Of a stretch of 64,000 nucleotides of DNA, positions 1 through 9,800 are shown piece by piece. Source of the DNA: Euglena gracilis (Eukaryota; Euglenida; Euglenophyceae; Euglenales); contig CP154957.1 of NCBI GenBank assembly GCA_039621445.1, positions 16,810,595 to 16,874,594 of the forward strand, in the 5' to 3' direction. The first letter of the stretch is position 1. Each line of letters opens with the position of its first letter. Made by a program: the position numbers and the translations under genes. The notes beneath the pieces were generated by a model. The model saw only the letters and a program-made list of their open reading frames with translations, made no database searches and was not told the DNA's origin.

Positions 1-869
1 AAATGAAAATTGTCAAGAAAAAAAGACCTCATGGTCAACTGCTTCTTCATCTGGTGCTTTTGGTGTTTGCATGGCTCGCCTCATAGCCCCAAGTCCACTC
101 CAATGTTCTCATTTGGTTTTCACCACATTTCGCAAAAAATCCATGCTGCATTGTAGGTCAAAATCTTCCATCATCTTTCGGGCAATTTTTGCAAAATCTG
201 GTTTCCCGTCCTCCACCTGAGAGGAGGCGTGGTTGCGTGGGGGGAAAAGCACACTAAAACCTGCTCAAGGACAGAAAAAAGATGCTTCAAGTGGTCTTCA
301 GACAAGTCGCATTTGCTCTTCCTCCTCTTCTTTTCTTTCTCCCTCTTCCTTTTCATCGTTTCTGCGGAATGGGCATTCTTCGACATTGTCAGGAAAGGTT
401 CTGAGAAAAAAGAAAAGTGGTTCAAAGTGGGGACGCGGGGGGGGGGACGCGGGGGGGATGCGGGGGAGACACCCCCAATGGTTCTTTTTTCCCCTTGGTG
501 AGAAATTTGCCTGTTTTTCAGTCAATTCTTGAGCAAAGACAAAAAAATTGGACAGAAATGGAACAACAAAAATTGTTGTGGGAAAAAAATCCTTGACGAT
601 GCAGTTCCGGCTTCTTGAAGAACACGAACAGATGAGGATGATGTTGAGAAGAGTTGTTGTTCATGAACTCCAGGTTGTCAAAAGAGGTCGTCAAAAAAGC
701 ACAAAACCCAACCCGTCAAAATGGACTGGACAACCAAACAGCAGTTGCAAAGAAATAACAACACATAACATTACAACACACACACACAAATGCAGCAGAC
801 AATTCATTTTGGTCCCAATCCAGTCCACCAGTAGTGCAAACGTGAACTACTGACGACCCCAACGCAACC
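1..869. other. No gene recognised at left edge
   Basis: Only short, overlapping reading frames on both strands occur here, with low-complexity pyrimidine-rich stretches (about 310-350) and a G-run near 438-470. No motif, splice-bounded exon or repeat family seen elsewhere in the window was recognised. Confidence 0.4.
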
Positions 870-1050
870 GTGCTTCCCAAATTTCCCAGATGCAAACTGA
901 CACGCCAAACAGAACAGCATGCTTCCAATGCTGTCAAACCAAAATCTCCCAGATGCAAACTGAAACGCCAAACAGAACAGCATGCTTCCCAGATGCAAAC
1001 TGACACGCACGCAAACTGACAGCATGCTTCCAATGCTGTCAACCCAAGGG
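870..1050. repeat. Minisatellite, about 76-bp unit
   Basis: About two and a half tandem copies of a unit containing CCCAGATGCAAACTGACACG, then CCAAACAGAACAGCATGCTT and CCAATGCTGTCAA. The copies differ by small substitutions and deletions. The long minus-strand reading frame over this stretch is a by-product of the repetition. Confidence 0.75.
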
Positions 1051-2159
1051 GGTGTTCCCCCCATGACCCCCCCGTGACCCCCCCGTGACCCCCCCGTGAC
1101 CCAAACAAGGACCCTTTTCGGCGAAATTTTGTCGGGAAAAATATTGGCTGGTGATGCCTAATTTGATAAAATTCTGGGGCAGATTCCTAATTTTGAGGCG
1201 TAAATTTTTCAAATTTGGGCTTGGTGATTCCTAATTTGGTGTCAAAATCCTAATTTTAGGTGGGGATTTGTGGAGTTTTTCTCCAAAAATTCCGACTCAG
1301 TGAATCCTAATTTTGCCACCAAAAATGTAGTGTTCCCCCCGTGACCCCCCCTGTGACCCTCCCGTGACCCGAACCACCCCCCAAACAAAACAATCCCACC
1401 AGGACAGCAAACAGCAAACAAACACTCCAGGACCATCGGACCACAGGACAAACCCGGCGCACATCGCAAAGAGGACGGGGAAACTTCCTGGCTCCCTGCG
1501 ACAGAAAAATTAAGGCCAGTCGATCAAAAAAAAAGGGTCAGATACCCGAAGAAGAACGGCGCGTGGCTGCTCTGGTGGCTGGACTGGAAGGTGACAACGA
1601 CGGACTGTATTCGGGGCGACCTGGTTGATATGGGCCGTCGGCAGAATCCGAGTTGAATCCTGAATCCCTGACGGTTGCCTTCCGGTACTTTCCTTTCACG
1701 TCTCTTCCCTTCGGAGCCATTTTTCGTTCTGAGGATCACAAAATTAGGAATACCGACAACCGAATTGGCAACATGAAGAACCAAAAAGGAAGACCTCTCT
1801 CCAGAATGTGCATCCATGGGCCCCGCAGAATTCGACGGCGCACCCGGCGATCCCGTCCGTTCCCCACCAGGGGCTTTATCGACCCTGGGGTAGGGGCCTA
1901 CGGCACGAAATCGCGGAACGGGGCGGTCGTCACGCCGGTGGCATCTGCCAAAAGCCCTTGAGAAGGGCTTTCGATCGATGGGTAACATGGCACCAGACGT
2001 GTGAAAACTTCAATCGGCCAGTCGACATGGCCCTTCGCGCAAAGGAGCCCAAAAATGCTCCAAAATGTCCGAAAAATGGGTATTTAGGCCGAAATTGGCC
2101 TGGATTACTTGAACGCCGGTTCGGGCGTGAAGCCAGAGCCCCTAATCCACGGTTTCAAC
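1051..2159. other. No confident gene; C-run region and short ORFs
   Basis: Runs of CCCCCCGTGACC occur at 1065-1100 and 1340-1370. Reading frames of 60-154 codons lie on both strands at 1524-2000. The minus-strand frame at 1538-1720 opens with MAPKGRDVKGKYRKATVRDS and could be a first exon, but nothing else supports it. The region ends in the large palindrome. Confidence 0.3.
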
Positions 2160-2278
2160 AACTGTGTCCAGAACGCCGGTTCGGGCATGAAGCCGTGTTC
2201 CAGAACGCCGGTTCGGGCAGCCCGAACCGGCGTTCTGGAACACGGCTTCACGTCCGAACCGGCGTTCTGGACACAGTT
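2160..2278. repeat. Large near-perfect palindrome
   Basis: Two 59-base arms meet at a single central base (2219) with about two mismatches. Each arm contains two copies of GAACGCCGGTTCGGGC. A related single copy lies just upstream at 2111-2135. As RNA or single-stranded DNA it would form a long hairpin with almost no loop. It lies about 700 bp upstream of the first desaturase coding segment. Confidence 0.9.
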
Positions 2279-2982
2279 TTTGTATCAAAAAAAAGGAAAA
2301 ATGTTCTAAAGTTGCATTTTTTTGCATTTTTGAAATGTTTTTGACCATTTTTTTTGGCAATTTTTGAACTTAGTAGGATTCGAAGTATGGTTTGGGTGTT
2401 TCATAACGAGTATTTTTCAATGAAATTTTCCTTTTGTTTTTTTTTTGATGATTTTTTTGGCGTTTTTTATATATTTAAAAAACGCGTTGTTTTGTTTTTT
2501 TTTATTAAAAAAAAAACAGAAAAAATGCGAAATATGGAAGGAGGTTAGGTGAACCCTAATCAGCCATGTATGGGCCAAGGTCCGAGGTTGTGAGGGCTGG
2601 AGAGTGGCAGCGACAGGGGCGTGCCATCCCCGAGTATGATCGACTGAGGTTTCGGGGTGACCGACCCTTCCGCGTTGTTTCGGGTGTCGGCTGCCCGTGC
2701 TTCGGGCGCGCTTCGTTTGGGCGGCCTTGTTGGCCACCTGCTTAAGATGTGGACCGTGACCTGGCTTTTCTTTGGGACGGTACGATGATAGGCGGAGAGT
2801 GCCAGGCGCGTATCGGGCCCCTCCCAAATCGCGGAAGATAATTAAGAACTCCCTAGGATGGCACACAGACACCTCCTCCCCCTGGAGGGAGACCTTGATT
2901 ACACTTATGTATGTTTCCAGCCCCATTTTGGTTCCAATAAAAGAATAATTTATTTCCTCAGGCTCCAACCCCAAGCATTTGG
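2279..2982. other. Upstream region of the desaturase gene
   Basis: A T-rich block (2290-2530) is followed by a more balanced stretch. Any promoter and 5' UTR of the desaturase must lie here. No TATA box or other core element stands out. A possible splice acceptor (TTTCCTCAG, ending near 2961) precedes the first coding ATG, so an upstream non-coding exon is possible. Confidence 0.3.
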
Positions 2983-3814
2983 ATGCGGGGAATTGCCGCC
3001 GTTGGATGTGTTGCCATTGCGTTCATTTGTGTCAATTGGAATGAAGGTGAGATGAAATCCAGTTGGTTTTTTGTTTCCGAATGTTCCTTTTGGATTAGGC
3101 TCTCAATCGCTCTACACGCTCCCAGCTGTGAAACCGGTTGGTGCAATCCACTCGGTGCTGAATGGGTTCAGAGCTGAATCCCAGACTGCTCACCAGTTCC
3201 AGGTATCACCGGGGGGGGGGGCGAAAATTTTTGCCAATTTTTTTTTTACTCGCAGGCCCCCAATGTGGCTGTTGGGCTACGAGCTCTTCCGAAAACAGAT
3301 TCCTACCTCTGGAATGGCAACTCAACCCTGGCCACAGCTGCAGGCGCAGGTTTTCCTTTTACCATTTTGAAACACCTGCATTGTGTTTTCTTTCAGGTGT
3401 GCTGCTTGGGGCAGCACTTGTTGCAGCTTTCCAGCGTGTCACGGGACAGTCGGAACCAAAGCCTTGGTCCATGGCAGCTGTTGCAGAGAAAGGTGATATC
3501 AGTTGAAAATTGTCGTTGTTAGTTGAACCTTTCATTTTCTCCAGACTTGGACACCGATTTAAATGTTTCAACCGCGAAAGAAGAGTTGCGCCTTCCACCC
3601 TATGCTGGAAAGGAACCCTTCCGACCTGATGTCTTCCAACCACGAAGTGAAGTCAGGGAAATCTTTGGCACAGGCATCAAGTACATCAAGAAGAGAAACT
3701 GGTGGTGGCCAAGAACCTACAATTCAACAGATATTGTCTTTATCCTTGTTACCTTTTCCATGCATGCGGCTGCGCTCATTTTGGGCCCCATGACATACAG
3801 GCCTGATTGTTTGG
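2983..3814 (+). CDS. Desaturase exons 1-5 (N-terminal part)
   Basis: Five compact exons separated by 48-54 bp introns. Donors are GTGAGA, GTATCA, GTTTTC and GTGATA. Acceptors end in TTAG, GCAG, TCAG and CCAG. The segment encodes the targeting-like N-terminus, then the start of the desaturase domain with [17 protein letters not shown] and a membrane segment ([18 protein letters not shown]). The fifth exon ends in phase 1 at a GTATGT donor (3815). The short introns here contrast sharply with the multi-kilobase introns downstream. Confidence 0.85.
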
Positions 3815-6800
3815 GTATGTCGCCTTGCCCAGTTGTTTGCAGGTGATGTGCGGAACTGTTTTTCCCTCAAGCATCTGCCCTCAAGTTCTGACTTTCAAAA
3901 TTTTGGCAAAAGTTATGGTGCTGGTTTGCCTTAGCAATCTCACCGAAATTGTGAATTTCATTTTTTGAAAATTTTGGGGTCAGGGCCCACAAAATTTTCA
4001 ATTCTATTTTTGGGTTTTGGAAGGAGTTGTTTCAACCATCATAATTTTTTTCAAGGAAAATGAGTGGACCTTTTCTTTGACAGGTGTTTCACAGGCTGAA
4101 GTGTGGTGTATGGCCGGGACCACAACACAGCACACAGCTTAAGTTGAATAATGCAAGGACTCACTATTGGTGACTGATTATTGTACCTATTTCCCCCCCT
4201 CCATTTTCCCCCTCCATTTTTGGGCCAAAAAGGTAAGACTTGAAGGGGGCGATTATTTCCCTCTCCTGAAATTTTTACGTGAAGTGCCTGAAATTATGGA
4301 AAAATGAGTCAAAATGGCAACAACAAAAAATGCCAAAGGCTTGTCTTGATCCCAGCGTGGTCACTTTTGCCAAATCTGCCCATTTTTTCGCCATTTCATC
4401 CAGAAAAAAAGAGGGTACTTGTTCACCGAAATTTTTCTAAGTAGGAATTTTTAGGGTTATTGAAAGAGAAGGGTTAGGTGCGCACATGGTCATGTTGTTG
4501 TACATGAGCATGTTGTTGCACATGGCCATGCTGCGCAACATGGCCTTGAGCGCACCTTACCCTGCTCCTTCAATAACCCCATAATAAACTGGCGGCTGAG
4601 CAGCGAAAAACAAGGAAAAGAGCAAATCTATGACATCTGTAGAATTTTCATTCTTTTCTTGTTTCGTGGGTACACATATATCCAAGGATGGAAAAAGGGG
4701 GCAGTTATTTCCCCCCTTGTCTGGACCAGGGGTTTTTTCAGTCGTGGACCCCCCGGCCCGGGGGGGGGGGGTAGGGTGGGTGGGGCCGGCCGAGCAGCCA
4801 AGCCGGACCACACCCGGGGGGGGGTGGTCCCCCCGGAGGGGGGTGGGATATACTTTTCGGCGCAGAAAATGCTATTTTTAGCACTTTTCGCGATTTTTCG
4901 GCCATTTTTTTGTGGGTCCCCCGGGAACCCCCCCCCCCCGGTCTCAAAAAAAACCCCTGGTCTGGACCTCTGGGGGGAATATTCAATCAGGATTGCAGGG
5001 GACTTTTGCACCGGTGTATCATGAAGAATGCAGTGGACTGTGCGTCACAAAATTATGGACTTTCAGCAATCAAGCCATTTGGCCAATTTTTGGAATCCTG
5101 GCATCCTCCAAAAAACCTGAATAATTCCTCCCCCCGGCTCATTGCGGGAAATTGGTGATGGATTTTTTGGTGGTCGCTAGCGACTAGTCGCTAGCGACTG
5201 TTGGTGATGGCCTAGCGACCATTGGTGGTCGGGCCGACCTAATCTAAAATCTAAAAAAATTTTAAGCCCCCCCCCTCCAAAAAAAATTCATTGAAATATG
5301 AAGGAAAATGACTCGAAACCCACCCAAATGCCTTCAGAAACCCCCATTCGGGTGTCCATTTGCAAAAAAAATTGGGTAATGTGTTCTTTTTGCGCCAGTT
5401 CTGTGAAAGTTGTCTTTGTCCAGGAGTCCAGTTGGACGGGTGGGGGGGCGACCCCCCCCCGGAGGAGGCCGTAGTAGGAGGACCAAATCATGCTCCGGAA
5501 GGAACCCCGATATGCGAACTACGCGCACCGTAAACAAAACAGTCCTAAGGCGCCTTCGGCGCCCTTGGTCATCTAGCGGGGGGGGGGCAGCTGCCGCCCC
5601 CCCCCCCCCGCCCTCCAATAACAAAATCCCCTCCGGGGGGTAACCGACCCAGGGCCAAGCACGCATGTAATGCGACGCGCACCGTAAACAAAACAGTCCT
5701 AAGGCGCCTTCGGCGCCCTTGGTCGTCTAGCGGGGGGGGGGGGCTGCCGCCCCCCCTCCCCCCGCACCCCCCGGACACCCCCCGCCCAAAATAACAAAAT
5801 CCCCTCCGGGCCCCTTGTGTGTGCAAGGAAGGCCGAATCGTGCTCCTTAACTCCTGGACAAAGACAAGTTTCACAGAACTGGCACAAAAAGAAGATATTA
5901 CCCAATTTTTTTTGCTGACGGACCCCCGAACGGGGGTTTCTGAAGGCATTTGGGTGGGTTCAGCTCTTTCCTGGCTGCTTTTTGGAAATTTCAGCCTGAA
6001 ATCTGGGCTCAGCCACAATTTGTGTATAAAAAACCTCATTTTTCCACCTTGTCACACAGCGCTGGAGGAAAAAATTTTTCCGGTTGGGAGGACCCACGGA
6101 CCCCCCCCCCCCCCTGGGGGAGGGGGGTCTAGCTAGTCCATTTTTTTCCAGTGTCTAGCCGATTGGCCAGCCAGTGCCCCCCCTTGAGCAAAAGCGGGAC
6201 AGGCAAAACGCAACCCCCCCAGGGTTTGATATAAGGAGGGCGTACATGGTTTAGGTGGGGCGGTGTCCCCCCCCCCTCCTGGCCCGCAGGGGGGGTCCGG
6301 ACCACCCCCCCCCCCCACCTGCCAGGGGGGTCCGGACCGACCCTCGGGGGGGTTCCTTTGCGCCGAAAATTTTTGCATTTTTGGCACATTTTTGCCCAAA
6401 AAGTGCCCAAAATGGCACTTTTGGTCGTTTTGGGGGTCAAAAATTTTCGGCCACCCTGACCGCGCACCGGTTTGGGGGGGGGTGCCCCCCCCCCCCCTCC
6501 TGGCCCGCAGGGGGGGTCCGGACCACCCCCCCTCCCCCGTCCCTTATCGAACCCTGCCCCCCCCCCCCCCGGGGGTCCAGCCAGCAGCTCATTTCCAGCC
6601 AGCACCCTTTTTGCCAGCCGGAGGCTGGACCCCCCCCCCTGGGGTCCTTAAGAAATTCCCTGAAAGCAGCACTTACCGCCCGGGAGGCGCAAAATACCAC
6701 GTCCGTGACGAACGCCCAGAAAACGTTGTTTTTGGCTCCGATCGGCCCATTCCGCGACGCAAAACGACCGCTCGCCGCGGCTGCTGGACGACAACAGAAT

Positions 6801-9800
6801 TTTTTGCTTTTCAGGCGCAAAAACGGGCAAAAAATGCAGGCAAAATGGGTCAAATTTGGGCTGGCCTTTTCGGGTCAACGTCGACTTTTTGAATTTTTTT
6901 GGGAGCATTTCGTCCAGCAGCCTTTTCCCCAGCCCGGACCCCCCTCAGGCTTCGATATAAGGAGTCTGAGAAGGTACCTTCACCCCCCCCCCCAAAGTGG
7001 CCGAAGTGTATGACAAATTTTGGTTCACCCCCTCAAAGTGGCCATTTCCTTTGGTGCCAAAGGGGCCGAAGGCCAAAATTTGACCCCAGAGTGGCCATTT
7101 TGGGGTCCCATGATACCTGAAAGTTGGAAGGGGGGTGAGGGTATTGGGGGCAGGTAAACAGCCAGGGTGGTGGGTGGGGGGTCGACCCCCCCCCACCACC
7201 TCCCGTATTTCCAGAGCACCAATTTTCGAACCAGGCTTGTCCTAAGTCGGGTGCCTACCCCACGGGGGGGGGTGCTCGGGGCAGGCACCCTGTAGCATCC
7301 CATCCGACCCCCCTGCGGGGGTGGGGGTGCCTGCCCATGGCAGGCACCCCCCCCCCCTCCGACCCCAGCGCCTTTTCGGGCCCGGAAAAGGCCATTTTCT
7401 ACACACAAATTGTGGCTGAGCCCAGATTTCAGCCTGAAAATGTGTTCAGCAGGGGGGCCACCGAAGGGGGCCCCCTGAACACGTTTTCAGGCTGAAATCT
7501 GGGCTCAGCCACAATTTGTTTAAGAACGTGTTCAGAGCACGCCAAATGCCTGCCCTGAAATTCGTGGTCATGATTCACGCAAGGGGTCAAAAACGCGAAT
7601 TTGTGAAATTCGGACCCAAAAAAACGGCGCCCTAATGGAAAACGTGCCTGACCACAGATGCCTTAATGGAAAACGTGTCATTGCCACAGATGCCCTAATG
7701 GAAAACGTGTCGTTGCCACAGATGCCCTAATGGAAAACGTGCCCCCCCCTTTTTTCCGCAGCCCTCCCACTATGGCTAAACGCACCGCAAACTTTGTGAA
7801 TGGTCTTTTGCCACCTCCCCCTAGGACGGAACTGTTCCTGGCTGCTCTCGCGGTATACCAGCAAGATGCCAAGAAGCCGAAGGTTGACCCCTTCATGGCA
7901 CCTTGCTGGCACAGGGCAACACGAAGAAAAAGTCTGGCTCCGTAGGTGCAGAGCTTGCTGGTGTTGCCAACTGTTTGGAGTTCGCCAAACTGTGTCAACA
8001 TCGGCAAGGCTCTTATCCTGAGCTGGATGCTTTCTTTGTTGCCTGGACGGGATGGGAGCAGGGATTTTTTTAAGTTTGGACCCCCGGGGGGCGGAGGGTG
8101 AGGGGTAGGGTGGGTGGGTCCGCCGGACCCCCTCCCCCCCCCCCCCCGGGGGGGGTACCCCCCGGAGGGGGGTGGGATATACTTTTCGGCGCCGCAGGCG
8201 CCGAAAAAATTCTATTTTTAGCACTTTTCGCGATTTTTCGGCCATTTTTTGTGGGTCCCCCGGGACCCCCTCCCCCCCCCGGGGGGGCCCCCCCCAAGGG
8301 GGTGGGTGGGTGGGGGGGGACCCCCCCCCTCCCCCCCCCCCTGTTTAAAAAAACCCCTGGATGGGAGCTGGAACCCAGCCTGTTGTTCGATGAGGCGAGC
8401 GTCATTGAACAATGTGTGGCTCAGCGTGCGCAGCAGTCGGGAACTTTGTTCGTTTCAGGGAATCGTTCGGCAACCTCTTTTCATACATACGTGAATGCCG
8501 TCGCTCGGGCATTCCGCAAAACAACTACCGAGGGAGTAGTGTTGCCTTCCTCAGAGCGCCAATTCCCCCACTTCAACGAGCTGTTTTCGCGTTCCCTGGA
8601 GCGCGAACGCGCGCGGAAGGCAGTGTCAACGGTGGTTCGGCCTCCAGCTGACGTGTTGCAGCCTGAAGAGTTGGACCAGTTGCTGAAGTGGGTGAACTGC
8701 CTATAAAACAGGACAAATGTGGTTTTTGTGGTGTTGCCATTCCCAAAAATCCAAATTGTGTGGAGCTGAACAAAGTTGTGTGTGACTGCGGTTTGGCATA
8801 TCATTTTCATTGCCAAGATTTGCGGCGGCCACCAAAGTATGGCTCTTTTTTGTGTGAAGCGTGTCGTGTTCCGTGATGTCTGCCACTCCGTGTCGGAGTG
8901 CTCCAAGGCAACGTCTAGCCTTCTGTTGTTTTGTAGAGTGTCCCCGACCCGCCTCACTCGTTGAGGACCACCTCGGCCTCTCAACCGCTCGCCGATTTTT
9001 CATGATAGCGATTTTTGCTTCTTGCTCGGGGTTGCCACAGATGCCCTCATGGAAAACGTGCCTGACCACAGATGCCCCAATGGAAAACGTGTCGTTGCCA
9101 CAGATGCCTTAATGGAAAACGTGCCTGACCACAGATGCCCAAATGGAAAACGTGTCGTTGCCACATATGCCCTAATGGAAACAGAGGTTTTTTTAGTTGT
9201 GGACCCCCAGGGGGGAGGGGAGGGGGGGGTAGGGTGGGTCTGGCCGAGCCCCCCCCCCCGGGGGGGGGGGGCCCCCGGAGGGGGGTGGGATATATTTTTC
9301 GGCGCCGCAGGCGCCGAAAAAATTCTATTTTTAGCACTTTTCGCGATTTTTCGGCCATTTTTTGTGGGTCCCCCGGGACCCCCCCCGGTCTTTAAAAAAA
9401 CCCCTGAATGGAAAACGTGTTCATGACCACGAATTTCAGGGCAGGCATTTGGCGGGCTGAACACGTTTTTAATGAAAATTTTCTGGGTCCCCCGGACAGG
9501 CACCTATAGCTAAAATGGCCTAAAATGGCCTAAAATGGCCTAAAATGGAAAAAATTCTGTTGTGCAATAATTTTTTTTTGAACAACTGAAGCCATTCAGG
9601 CAATGACTCTCGGTGTCTTTTTTAATGTGGACGGCAAACAGTGGATTTGGTGGAGGAGTACAGCCCCGCAAAGCCCATGTTTTTACCCCAACTAATGATA
9701 AATAGCATCAGTCCCCAAATCCACAGTCCCCAACCTTTTGGTAGCTGAATGTTGAAAGTTTGGACAGAAGTATTTTTTCTTACTCTGTTTCAAATAGTGA

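Larger units (their letters stand above)
7533..9459. mobile_element. hAT-like element, family C, carrying a gene fragment
   Basis: The terminal inverted repeats are about 45 bp long. After CAGAGCACGCC or CAGCCCGCC, both ends continue AAATGCCTGCCCTGAAATTC then GTGGTCATGA. The flanks AACGTGTT and AACACGTT match at 6 of 8. Inside each end are direct repeats of about 36 bp built on CCACAGATGCCCTAATGGAA AACGTG (7632-7745 and 9040-9200), resembling the subterminal repeats bound by hAT transposases. The centre carries the zinc-finger gene fragment. Two family A MITEs have inserted into it. Confidence 0.7.

Noticed and set aside
1524-1988. 154-codon minus-strand frame overlapping plus-strand frames
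   Set aside because: Competing frames on both strands and no recognisable domain. Kept only as a note in the region entry.
6255-7013. 252-codon plus-strand frame rich in Pro and Gly
   Set aside because: It runs through G/C-run MITE sequence. Its length comes from homopolymers and it has no domain.
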